Origin: UBA4722 sp044221135
GTDB lineage: Bacteria; Pseudomonadota; Gammaproteobacteria; DSM-16500
Reading direction: 5' to 3'
Length of the DNA: 64,000 nt
NCBI GenBank assembly: GCA_044221135.1
Contig: JBGAPT010000007.1
Span: forward strand, 1 to 64,000
Shown: in pieces, positions 1-7,486 of the stretch
Layout of the letters: each line of letters begins with the position of its first letter
Position numbering within the stretch: the first letter of the stretch is position 1
The notes under the pieces: model-generated
What the model was told of the DNA's origin: nothing
The model's input: only the letters and a program-made list of their open reading frames with translations
Databases searched by the model: none
Program-made: the position numbers and the translations under genes

Positions 1-2
1 TT

Positions 3-389
3 AGCGGCTTATTTTATCTACCTCGTTTATATGTCTATCATGCTGAAGCAACAGATAAAATCAGTAACGCCCGCTTTAAGATCATGGAAAGAAAACTCTA
101 TTACGGTATTGCTACGCCTGGAGCCATTTTAACAATTCTACTGGGATTATGGCTATTAAGCGCTAACCGAACAGTCTACCTGCACATGCACTGGATGCAA
201 CTCAAATTGGGTTTAGTTTTCCTACTGGGCATTTACCATATTTATTTAGGCAAATTGCTTTATGATTTCAAACACGACCACAATAAACATGGACATGTTT
301 TTTATCGCTGGCTCAACGAAATACCCGTTATCTTCTTAATCGGGATTATAGTATTAGCCATATTAGGCCCTGTTACGCCTTCAAACTGA
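3..389 (+). CDS. hemJ: Protoporphyrinogen IX oxidase HemJ, C-terminal part (cut by window edge)
   Basis: This is the 3' part of a small integral membrane protein of the HemJ (UPF0093/YubA) family, which oxidises protoporphyrinogen IX to protoporphyrin IX late in heme synthesis. The frame is open from the first complete codon and reads GLFYLPRLYVYHAEATD, then NARFKIMERKLYYGIATP, both typical of HemJ. The first ATG, at 84, is internal, because the family is about 140 residues and the upstream residues are conserved. Three hydrophobic helices follow, with a short charged loop DFKHDHNKHGH. It is convergent with hemL, another heme gene, and the two stop regions overlap by 9 bp. Family assignment is firm; the true start lies outside the window. 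Confidence 0.85.
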   Translation, partial: SGLFYLPRLYVYHAEATDKISNARFKIMERKLYYGIATPGAILTILLGLWLLSANRTVYLHMHWMQLKLGLVFLLGIYHIYLGKLLYDFKHDHNKHGHVFYRWLNEIPVIFLIGIIVLAILGPVTPSN

Positions 390-1670
390 TGACTCTCTCA
401 TTTGTAAAAAAACTTTCTCCGCCGCATTTAATGTTTGCGTCACTTCATCCAACCCATGCATCGAAGAAACAAACCCTGCTTCATAAGCTGAAGGTGCAAG
501 ATAAATCCCTTCCTGTAGCATCCCATGAAAAAATTTCTTAAACTGATTGACATCACATTGCATCACATCCGCATACGTTTCTATTTTGTCAGCATTTGTA
601 AAAAAGAGACCGAACATCCCGCCAACCGCCGTGGTCAATAAAGATAGACCAGCCACTTGGGCTCGTTCTTGCAATCCCTGCATCAATAGTTGTGTTGTGA
701 CTTCTAATTTTTCATAAAAATGAGGTTCAGTAACCAATTCCAAATTTGCCAAGCCTGCAGTCATTGCAATGGGATTACCTGATAACGTACCTGCCTGATA
801 AACCGAGCCCAGTGGTGCAATACAATGCATAATATCCGTACGCCCGCCAAATGCACCGACTGGCATCCCTCCACCAATAATTTTACCGAGCGTCGTAATG
901 TCGGGTTTAACATTATAGCGTGCTGCAGCACCACCCAATGCCACACGAAACCCTGTCATCACTTCATCCATTATCAATAAACTACCGTACTGATCACACA
1001 ACGCACGTAACCCCGGTAAAAATTCAGGTAGCGGTGGAATGCAATTCATATTACCTGCAACAGGTTCCACAATAATCCCTGCAATATCCTCTTCATATTT
1101 TTCAAACAATGCTCTTACCGTATCTAGCCGATTAAATTCAGCCACTAATGTATGCTGTACAATACTGTCAGGCACGCCTGCTGAACTAGGAACACCTAAT
1201 GTTAATGCACCCGATCCTGATTGCACTAATAAAGAATCTGAATGCCCATGATAACAACCCGCAAATTTAATTATTTTATGACGCTGCGTAAAACCACGCG
1301 CAAGCCGGATTGCACTCATCGTTGCTTCCGTGCCTGAATTAACCATACGAATTTTTTCAATCCCTGGCATTAACTGACAAATTTTTTCTGCAAGCTGCAC
1401 TTCAAGTGAAGTAGGCGCACCAAAACTCAATCCATGCTGCAAACACTGAGTGACTGCTGCAATCACATGCGGATGCGCATGTCCCACAATCATGGGCCCC
1501 CAAGATCCTACATAATCAATATAAGAACGACCCTGCTCATCGATAATATAAGCACCCGACGCTGATTTAAAAAACACAGGATCACCACCTACACCCTGGA
1601 ATGCACGCACTGGAGAATTAACACCACCTGGTATATAACGTTGCGCTTTAGCAAATAAAGTTTCTGTCAT
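381..1670 (-). CDS. hemL: Glutamate-1-semialdehyde 2,1-aminomutase
   Basis: This PLP enzyme converts glutamate-1-semialdehyde to 5-aminolevulinate in the C5 route of heme synthesis. The protein is about 429 residues, normal for HemL. It starts with TLFAKAQRYIPGGVNSPVRAF and contains GCYHGHSDSLLV, DEVMTGFR and the PLP lysine in TTLGKIIGGGMPVGA. I take the ATG at 1670 as start because AAGGGGG lies about 8 bases before it. An in-frame ATG 24 bases upstream would add residues foreign to the family. Its 3' end overlaps that of convergent hemJ, so two heme genes sit tail to tail. Confidence 0.95.
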   Translation of the reverse strand: MTETLFAKAQRYIPGGVNSPVRAFQGVGGDPVFFKSASGAYIIDEQGRSYIDYVGSWGPMIVGHAHPHVIAAVTQCLQHGLSFGAPTSLEVQLAEKICQLMPGIEKIRMVNSGTEATMSAIRLARGFTQRHKIIKFAGCYHGHSDSLLVQSGSGALTLGVPSSAGVPDSIVQHTLVAEFNRLDTVRALFEKYEEDIAGIIVEPVAGNMNCIPPLPEFLPGLRALCDQYGSLLIMDEVMTGFRVALGGAAARYNVKPDITTLGKIIGGGMPVGAFGGRTDIMHCIAPLGSVYQAGTLSGNPIAMTAGLANLELVTEPHFYEKLEVTTQLLMQGLQERAQVAGLSLLTTAVGGMFGLFFTNADKIETYADVMQCDVNQFKKFFHGMLQEGIYLAPSAYEAGFVSSMHGLDEVTQTLNAAEKVFLQMRESSV

Positions 1671-1806
1671 CAGGAGCCCCCTTAAAATATGCACGAATAT
1701 TACTCAGAACATCCCTGCAAAGCAATATAATATGACTATAGATGACGAACAGATATCATTTCATGTACGATAAGCCACTTTTCACGATTTCAGGAAGCGA
1801 CAACTC

Positions 1807-1977
1807 ATGCAATACAAACGTTATATGTGTCTACTCTGCGGCTATATTTACGATGAAGCTCACGGCTGGCCAGACGATGGTATCCCGCCCGGAACATGCT
1901 GGGATGACGTCCCGCTGACCTGGCAATGCCCTGAATGCGGTGCATCTAAAGATGATTTTGAGATGGTTGCGATATAA
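1807..1977 (+). CDS. Rubredoxin
   Basis: This is a 56-residue electron-carrier protein. It has the two rubredoxin iron-binding pairs: CLLCGYIYDEAHG near the N-terminus and CPECGASKDDFEMV near the C-terminus. Between them is the usual acidic and aromatic stretch with GIPPGTCWDDVP and W in the expected places. Length and spacing are typical of a single-domain rubredoxin. An AGGAAG ribosome site lies about 10 bases before the ATG. It stands alone, divergent from hemL and convergent with the sodC-like gene 19 bp away. The redox partner is not evident from the neighbours. Confidence 0.93.
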   Translation: MQYKRYMCLLCGYIYDEAHGWPDDGIPPGTCWDDVPLTWQCPECGASKDDFEMVAI

Positions 1978-1996
1978 CTAGAGCAATCTCGTTCAC

Positions 1997-2503
1997 TTAA
2001 TAATAAGGCACTGCCCCACAAGCCAATTTCCCGCTGCCGCCGCCAAGTAACTCAGGCGTATCCGAATAATTATCGCCACCCCTATGAATGATCATTGCAT
2101 GCCCCTGAATCTCTGATAACGTCAATCGGGGTGCCAAGACTGCTAATGTCGCCCGCCCTCTCGCATTCACAATCAACACAGGCAAATCACCTAAATGCCC
2201 ATCACCCGAATACGGTCCACGATGCTGGTCTGTTTTTTGCGGATCCAAATGTCCACCCGCGCCTATAGCATGATGCTGACAAAAAGGAAAATCATGCACC
2301 TGAAACCCATGCACCCCCGGCATTAATCCATGCAAATTAGGCGTTAACAGCAAACCGTATACAGTATCATCCGCCCGTATAACACCAATTGCTTTTCCCG
2401 ACTGATTACCACTCACCAAATACATGGGTATCTTAATAGTCGCCTCGGCAAAACTCATTCCTATCCCAAACCAAAGTAACATCAAATAACGCACTATTTT
2501 CAT
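1997..2503 (-). CDS. Cu/Zn superoxide dismutase-like protein (SodC family), one copper ligand altered
   Basis: This is a periplasmic SodC-family protein of about 168 residues. The ATG at 2503 gives a signal peptide (MKIVRYLMLLWFGIGMSFAEA) and follows a GGGG ribosome site; a longer reading from 2548 overlaps acyP. Most metal ligands are visible: the second copper His in QVHDF, bridging His in AGGHLDP, zinc His in DQHRGPY and GHLGDL with its Asp, and copper His in AMIIHRGGDN. C-terminal LACGAV is also typical. The family motif is GFHxH, but this protein has GFQVH (codon CAG), so the first copper ligand appears to be Gln. It may be less active or have another role. Confidence 0.85.
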   Translation of the reverse strand: MKIVRYLMLLWFGIGMSFAEATIKIPMYLVSGNQSGKAIGVIRADDTVYGLLLTPNLHGLMPGVHGFQVHDFPFCQHHAIGAGGHLDPQKTDQHRGPYSGDGHLGDLPVLIVNARGRATLAVLAPRLTLSEIQGHAMIIHRGGDNYSDTPELLGGGSGKLACGAVPYY

Positions 2504-2514
2504 ATAAAAATCCC

Positions 2515-2793
2515 CTATTTCACCCCGAAACATGCCTGTTCCTGCCATGCAATTTCATCACAACTCACCGCTTCCACCTTAGCCAGCTCAGGTCCATGCT
2601 GCAACCAACTATAGAGCTGCATGACTTTTTCTTTTTCTCCAAAAGCCATGACTTCAACCCGTCCATCCGGCAAATTACGGGCCCATCCTGTTAATCCAAG
2701 CGCCTTTGCTCTCTCTTGTGTAGACGCTCTATACCATACACCCTGCACCCGCCCAGAAATAAAACAATGGATGCCAATCTTAGTCTCTTGCAT
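2515..2793 (-). CDS. acyP: Acylphosphatase
   Basis: This small cytosolic enzyme of 92 residues hydrolyses acyl phosphates. It carries the family signature GRVQGVWYRASTQERAKALG, with the catalytic Arg of GRVQGVxYR, and then LTGWARNLPDGRVEV with the conserved Asn. Length is normal. The ribosome site is GTGAGAG ahead of the ATG. The sodC-like gene begins 11 bp after its stop on the same strand, so the two may be co-transcribed. It is divergent from the lipid A acyltransferase gene. Confidence 0.93.
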   Translation of the reverse strand: MQETKIGIHCFISGRVQGVWYRASTQERAKALGLTGWARNLPDGRVEVMAFGEKEKVMQLYSWLQHGPELAKVEAVSCDEIAWQEQACFGVK

Positions 2794-2821
2794 AATCTCT
2801 CACTCACATCGATTTTTATTC

Positions 2822-2830
2822 TGCTATCAT
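2822..2830 (+). promoter_or_regulatory. Possible extended -10 promoter for the lipid A acyltransferase gene
   Basis: TGcTATCAT lies about 43 bp before the ATG of the acyltransferase gene, in the divergent gap with acyP. It matches an extended -10 (TGn plus a -10 hexamer one base from consensus). No convincing -35 is seen. Confidence 0.4.
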
Positions 2831-2872
2831 ACGTCACAATACTCTTTTCTGACATGGCTATAGAGCGCTAGC

Positions 2873-3784
2873 ATGCGAGATATTAAAAAAAATGTAATGC
2901 TATTTAACCCACTTTACTGGCCTGTCTGGTGCGCTTTTGGATTACTCTGGCTTATCACGCGGTTACCCTATCGGTGGCAAATAGCGATTGGTGGCAATAT
3001 GGGAAAATTTTTATTTCTATTTCCCACTAAATTAAAACACACCACACTCATCAATCTACAGCTGTGTTTTCCAAACGTAACAACGCAAGAACGTCTTGCG
3101 CTCGCTAAAAAAAATTTTGCTTCTTTAGGTATTGGTGTAATAGAAGCAGCCATGGCATGGTGGTTGCCCGATAAAAAAATAAATAACTTATATAAAATAT
3201 ATGGATTAGATTACGCAGAAAAAGCCTTTGAAAAAGGCAAAGGCATTATTTTAATTGGTCCTCATTTTACCTGTCTTGAAATGGTAGGTCGATTAATCAG
3301 AAAACACTATACTTTTGCCGTCATGTACCGCCCCCATAAAAAAGCCTTCATCTCCCATATTCATGAACGTTTTCGTAAAAAACATTATGTGCATTACATT
3401 CCTCGTAATCGCGTTCGTGAATTATTCAAAGCACTCGAAGATAATATGGCAATCTGGTATGCCTATGATATCGATGCAGGCGTTAAACACAGTGTTTTTG
3501 CTCCTTTTTTTGGTATACCCACCGCATCATTGACTTCCGCGTCCCGTATTGCTCGCCTCAGCGGCGCTGCCGTGATCCCTATCAGTTTTTATCGACGTGA
3601 TGACTTAGGTTACGATGTAATGCTCTCCCCTCCGCTAGAAAACTTTCCCTCTGACGACCCTATAGTCGATGCAACACGCTTGAATGCCATTTTAGAAGAA
3701 GCCATTCGTAACAAGCCCGAACAATATGTTTGGCAATACAAACGTTTTAAAACTCGCCCGCCGGGTGAAAAACGACTTTATTAA
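2873..3784 (+). CDS. Lipid A biosynthesis lauroyl/myristoyl acyltransferase (LpxL/HtrB family)
   Basis: This inner-membrane enzyme of 303 residues adds a secondary acyl chain to lipid A. After an N-terminal hydrophobic helix (WPVWCAFGLLWLITRLP) come GIILIGPHFTCLEMVGR, with the catalytic His-x4-Glu pair, then YRPHKK, IPRNRVRELFKAL, and the C-terminal QYVWQYKRFKTRPPGE typical of HtrB/LpxL. Length is normal. The sequence does not decide between LpxL, LpxM and LpxP, so I give no symbol. AGAGCG precedes the start. A second ATG eight codons on has no ribosome site. Confidence 0.9.
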   Translation: MRDIKKNVMLFNPLYWPVWCAFGLLWLITRLPYRWQIAIGGNMGKFLFLFPTKLKHTTLINLQLCFPNVTTQERLALAKKNFASLGIGVIEAAMAWWLPDKKINNLYKIYGLDYAEKAFEKGKGIILIGPHFTCLEMVGRLIRKHYTFAVMYRPHKKAFISHIHERFRKKHYVHYIPRNRVRELFKALEDNMAIWYAYDIDAGVKHSVFAPFFGIPTASLTSASRIARLSGAAVIPISFYRRDDLGYDVMLSPPLENFPSDDPIVDATRLNAILEEAIRNKPEQYVWQYKRFKTRPPGEKRLY

Positions 3785-3864
3785 AAGGGTTTGTTTACCG
3801 CTGAGAAGCTGCAATGTATTTATTTTACGCAGAATAATGTTTATTGCATTAAAAAGCACTGATA

Positions 3865-4347
3865 ATGTACAATGCACAATCTCAAACTGAGCGAAAGGTA
3901 ATTAAAAGATGGCAAGCCTATATAAGCAGAATCTTAGGGAAATCCTGGTCTACAAAAGATGTGTATCAATCTTTTGGAAATGTCTCTGAGAAACAGACAC
4001 TATTTAGCTCGGTAATAGCGTCACCGACATTTGATACCGAACTACGTTCGATGGTTGATGAGAGTAATCAGCCATCTACAACAGTTACTCATGAAAATGA
4101 TAAGCTACTACCTACAGCAGAAAATCCGACTATATTGCTCGCGCCTACAGCAGAAAACATGACTAAGTTGCTGAATATTTGGCTTAATCGTTTGCACAAA
4201 GATGCACAAGCCGGAGAATTTAATGAGCAAGACTTAAAACGACACATACCAGCTCTAAACCAAGCCATTCACAACCTCAAAGAAAAAATCAATTCGACAC
4301 AAACTTGTGACTGGTGGGAAATACCAGAATTCGACACAAACTTGTGA
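3865..4347 (+). pseudogene. Hypothetical protein, 5' fragment of a gene frameshifted by a tandem duplication
   Basis: This is the first part (160 codons) of an unrecognised gene. It is hydrophilic, rich in Thr, Gln and Asn, with two similar segments, ENDKLLPTAENPTILLAPTAEN. It ends soon after a perfect 37-bp direct repeat (4291-4327 and 4328-4364). As 37 is not a multiple of three, the second copy throws the frame by one and gives a stop at 4345. Removing one copy would give a single frame of about 260 codons joining the fragment that ends at 4684. No good ribosome site is seen. A soluble N-terminal part with a C-terminal hydrophobic hairpin would fit a secreted effector, but that is inference. 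Confidence 0.6.
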
Positions 4348-4364
4348 CTGGTGGGAAATACCAG
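4291..4364. repeat. Perfect 37-bp tandem duplication inside a gene
   Basis: Two identical 37-bp units (4291-4327 and 4328-4364) lie head to tail with no spacer. Each encodes NSTQTCDWWEIP in its own frame. The duplication shifts the reading frame by one base and splits the gene. It looks recent, because the copies are identical. Confidence 0.95.
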
Positions 4365-4684
4365 AAAATGAAAAGGCTTTTGATAAGCTCGTGCAAGCAT
4401 TTAAAAATGTATCGAGCAGCCGTACTGCTTCAGCAAAATTACGAAATTTTGCTTTTCAGTGCTTGGATAGCCTGGTAGATATACTTTTTGCAGTAATATG
4501 CTGTTTACCAATAGCTATAGCTACTGGACCCTGTTTCTTAGTTGCACTTGTTTCTACACTTAAATGGAGCATGTTATACAATGGTGGTTTCCATTTATTT
4601 GCTAACGTTGATAACCACTTTATGGCTCAAAATGTTACTGCAGATATTAAAGCTAGCCACTTAAAACATTCCCTTACATGCTAG
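4307..4684 (+). pseudogene. Hypothetical protein, 3' fragment (hydrophobic hairpin) after the 37-bp duplication
   Basis: This is the second part of the broken gene. It continues from TCDWWEIPENEKAFDKLVQAF into a long hydrophobic stretch (SLVDILFAVICCLPIAIA, then PCFLVALVSTL) that could form two membrane helices, followed by a short polar tail ending HLKHSLTC. The ATG at 4307 lies within the first repeat copy and has no ribosome site. I do not think it is a real start. A single-frame ancestor would be about 260 residues. No family is recognised. Confidence 0.5.
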
Positions 4685-4755
4685 CCTTCAGTGAAACGTA
4701 TTATTTTACAATTCCCATCCTACGCCAAACGTAGTAGAAACATAGATAAGCCCTG

Positions 4756-4764
4756 TGCTAAAAT
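4756..4764 (+). promoter_or_regulatory. Possible extended -10 promoter for hldE-gmk
   Basis: TGcTAAAAT about 33 bp before the hldE ATG resembles an extended -10 element. AAGGG just before the ATG is the ribosome site. No clear -35 is seen. Confidence 0.4.
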
Positions 4765-4796
4765 AGCAAAATTTTTTAATACGCATCCAAGGGTTT

Positions 4797-6245
4797 ATGA
4801 AAACTCAACTACCTGATTTTACAAAAGCTTCTGTACTCGTAGTCGGCGATGTCATGCTAGATCGTTACTGGTTTGGTGAGACAAGCCGTATTTCGCCTGA
4901 AGCGCCCGTCCCTATTGTCAAAATCAATCAACTGGATGAACGGCCTGGTGGTGCAGGAAATGTAGCACTTAATATTGCTGCATTAGGTGCAAACGTCAGC
5001 TTGCTTGGCGTTGCAGGAAATGATGATGCCGCATACCAATTAGAAAACCAACTGGCTAAAGCCAATGTCACACACCGCATTTTACAAAATGCCAATGCAC
5101 GTACTATCACTAAATTACGTGTCATGAGTCGGCACCAGCAGCTCATTCGTTTAGATTTTGAAGAAAAATTTCCTGCTTTTAATATGGAAATATTTCTTCA
5201 ACACTATGAACAGTACTTACTAACGACCCATCTAGTCATTTTATCTGACTATGGTAAAGGCACCCTGGCATGCGCCCCCGAATTAATCCGACGCGCTAAA
5301 AAAGCGAATATTCCCGTTTTCGTTGACCCCAAAGGCCTGGATTTTAGTATTTATCGCGGGGCTACTGCAATCACACCTAATTACAAAGAATTTGAAGCGA
5401 TTGTGGGGCTTTGCTACACCGAACATGACATTGCAACTAAAGCACACCACTTCTTAACAGAACAGGCTATCGATGCCTTATTATTAACACGCGGCGAACG
5501 CGGCATGACGCTCATTCAAAAAAATATGGATGAAATACAGTTGCCAGCGCATGCGCGTGAAGTATTTGATGTAACCGGCGCAGGTGATACAGTCATCGCA
5601 GTACTCGGTGCAGCTGAAGATGCAGGTGCAACACTGCCTGAAGACATGACACTGGATAATCTAGCGGCCAGTTTAGTAGTTGCCAAATTAGGGGCTGCTT
5701 CAGTCAATGCATCGGAACTACAAGCTGCTCTCATTGATACACCCCATGCCCCTACAAGCATCATGAGTGAAGAACAATTAGTACTGGCTGCGGCTAAAGC
5801 ACGTGCTAATGGCCAGCGTATTGTATTTACGAATGGCTGCTTTGATATCTTACACGCAGGTCATGTCACCTACTTACAACAAGCGAAACAATTAGGCGAC
5901 TACTTAATTGTCGCTGTTAATTCAGATCACTCAGTGACACGCTTAAAAGGATCCAGCCGCCCTATCAACAATAGGGAACAACGTATGGCAGTTTTGGCAG
6001 GCTTAGGTGCAGTGGATTGGGTCACCTCTTTTACAGAAGACACGCCAGAACGTTTATTAAAACTATTACAGCCCGATATTTTAGTCAAAGGCGGCGACTA
6101 TCAACCCGACCAAGTTGTAGGCGCAGACATTGTATTTGCTTACGGCGGCGAAGTCCGTGTGTTAGGCTTAGTCAAAGATCTTTCAACCACTTCAATGATT
6201 GATCGCATGGTGAAACATCATCAAACGACATCACAGGTAGAATAA
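4797..6245 (+). CDS. hldE: Bifunctional heptose 7-phosphate kinase / heptose 1-phosphate adenylyltransferase
   Basis: HldE (RfaE) carries out two steps in making ADP-heptose for the LPS inner core. At 482 residues it is the full two-domain form. Residues 1 to about 315 are a PfkB-type kinase (VVGDVMLDRYWFG, RPGGAGNVALN, and the catalytic DVTGAGDT near 260). The C-terminal domain is a cytidylyltransferase-like adenylyltransferase with TNGCFDILHAGHVTYL (HxGH motif) and SSRPINNREQRM. The gmk start codon lies two bases after its stop, so the two are probably co-translated. Confidence 0.96.
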   Translation: MKTQLPDFTKASVLVVGDVMLDRYWFGETSRISPEAPVPIVKINQLDERPGGAGNVALNIAALGANVSLLGVAGNDDAAYQLENQLAKANVTHRILQNANARTITKLRVMSRHQQLIRLDFEEKFPAFNMEIFLQHYEQYLLTTHLVILSDYGKGTLACAPELIRRAKKANIPVFVDPKGLDFSIYRGATAITPNYKEFEAIVGLCYTEHDIATKAHHFLTEQAIDALLLTRGERGMTLIQKNMDEIQLPAHAREVFDVTGAGDTVIAVLGAAEDAGATLPEDMTLDNLAASLVVAKLGAASVNASELQAALIDTPHAPTSIMSEEQLVLAAAKARANGQRIVFTNGCFDILHAGHVTYLQQAKQLGDYLIVAVNSDHSVTRLKGSSRPINNREQRMAVLAGLGAVDWVTSFTEDTPERLLKLLQPDILVKGGDYQPDQVVGADIVFAYGGEVRVLGLVKDLSTTSMIDRMVKHHQTTSQVE

Positions 6246-6247
6246 CT

Positions 6248-6871
6248 ATGTCTAGACAAGGAACTCTGTATATTGTGGCTGCCCCATCAGGTACAGGTAA
6301 AACTACTTTAGTCAAAGCGCTCATTGATTCTTTGCCCGCTATTACCGTCTCCATTTCACACACAACCCGACCACAACGTCCTGCTGAAATCGATAGTATT
6401 AATTATTACTTCATCAATGAAACTGAATTTCAACGCATGATAGAACATAACGATTTTTTAGAATATGCCACTGTTTTCAATTGCCATTATGGCACATCAC
6501 GAAGCTGGGTAGAAAAAACATTAGCTCAAGGTATCGATGTTATTTTAGAAATTGACTGGCAAGGCTGCGAACAAATTCAAGGCTTGTTTCCGGATTGTGT
6601 CAGCATTTTTATTTTACCGCCGTCATTGACCGATCTCGCTAAACGCTTACGTGATCGCGCTCAAGACAGTGCAGAAGTCATACAACAACGCTTAGCCGAT
6701 GCACGCGAAACGGTATCACGCATTCATCATTTCAACTATGTGGTAATGAATGCGGATTTTGATACGGCCGTGAATGATTTAAAGGCAATAGTACAAGCCA
6801 CTCGGTTATTACAAACAAAACAGGCCATTAATCTTGATAAGTTATTGGCGGAATTTACGGTGTTATCTTAG
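6248..6871 (+). CDS. gmk: Guanylate kinase
   Basis: This enzyme of 207 residues phosphorylates GMP to GDP. It has the P-loop APSGTGKTTLV near residue 12, then SISHTTRPQRPAE and YATVFNCHYGTSRSWV of the GMP-binding region, and DVILEIDWQGCEQI. Length is normal. It follows hldE by two bases and is followed by rpoZ, the common gmk-rpoZ-spoT order of gammaproteobacteria. A repeat element separates it from rpoZ. Confidence 0.96.
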   Translation: MSRQGTLYIVAAPSGTGKTTLVKALIDSLPAITVSISHTTRPQRPAEIDSINYYFINETEFQRMIEHNDFLEYATVFNCHYGTSRSWVEKTLAQGIDVILEIDWQGCEQIQGLFPDCVSIFILPPSLTDLAKRLRDRAQDSAEVIQQRLADARETVSRIHHFNYVVMNADFDTAVNDLKAIVQATRLLQTKQAINLDKLLAEFTVLS

Positions 6872-6933
6872 ACGGTTCAGCGTTAGACATACCAGTAAAC
6901 ACTTATCGATGTTTTCTTTGCAGATGAGGGATT

Positions 6934-7041
6934 CTCAAGGGGGAGAATCGCGATTCTCCCCCTTGAGTGCAAGCGTCAGCTTTGCTGACGCGCAGTACAT
7001 AAACAAGAAAGGAGTTCCCGCGCTTTTCAGCGGGAACTCCT
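6934..7041 (+). repeat. Multi-hairpin repeat, family 1 (copy between gmk and rpoZ)
   Basis: Three hairpins stand in series. The first is a perfect 34-bp palindrome (6934-6967, centred on AGAATCGCGATTCT). The second is GCGTCAGC-TTT-GCTGACGC (6973-6991). The third is AGGAGTTCCCGC, an 8-base loop, then GCGGGAACTCCT (7010-7041). The same order, linkers and loops recur inside comF, and a diverged copy lies near 63.2 kb. The copy is open in several frames and runs in frame into rpoZ. Confidence 0.9.
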
Positions 7042-7109
7042 GGCATATTTACAAAAAAATCGGTAAGATAGGCGGTTTTTACAAAGACTTTCGTAGAGGT
7101 ATGCAACAA

Positions 7110-7415
7110 ATGGCACGTATTACCGTTGAAGACTGTTTAGAAAACGTCAATAATCGCTTTGAATTAGTTATGTTAGCTGCCAAACGGGCACGTCAGTTAA
7201 TGAGAGGCAGCGTCGATCCTACCGTTCCTTGGGAAAACGATAAAGCCACTGTGGTCGCATTACGCGAAATTGCTCACGGGCATATTGATTTTAGTGATGC
7301 GCATGAAGTAGATCAGGCGCCGCTCGCCCCTGCAGCAGAGGATACCGCGACAATAACACCTACTATTACCACACCTGAAACCGACGACCACTCCATTGGG
7401 TCTGAGGAAGGTTAG
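7110..7415 (+). CDS. rpoZ: RNA polymerase omega subunit
   Basis: Omega assists RNA polymerase assembly and, in many bacteria, the ppGpp response. The start at 7110 gives MARITVEDCLENVNNRFELV, the standard RpoZ beginning, followed by LAAKRARQL and NDKATVVALREIA. The frame is open upstream to 6834, but that part is the hairpin repeat and is foreign to the family. At 101 residues the protein has a Thr/Pro-rich acidic tail (about the last 35 residues), longer than in E. coli. It lies upstream of spoT, as is usual. Confidence 0.93.
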   Translation: MARITVEDCLENVNNRFELVMLAAKRARQLMRGSVDPTVPWENDKATVVALREIAHGHIDFSDAHEVDQAPLAPAAEDTATITPTITTPETDDHSIGSEEG

Positions 7416-7486
7416 GTCATTAAGCTATTGATCAAGCCCTCAAGGAAGATAGATAATAAGAAATATATCACCCAGGGACAAACCAC

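Noticed and set aside
5516..5764. Minus-strand open frames within hldE and other conserved genes
   Set aside because: They are shadows of real coding frames, without ribosome sites or recognisable sequence.
6834..7109. Long in-frame extension upstream of rpoZ (would give a 193-residue protein)
   Set aside because: The extension is the family 1 hairpin repeat plus the end of gmk in another frame. Omega proteins start at MARITV, at 7110.
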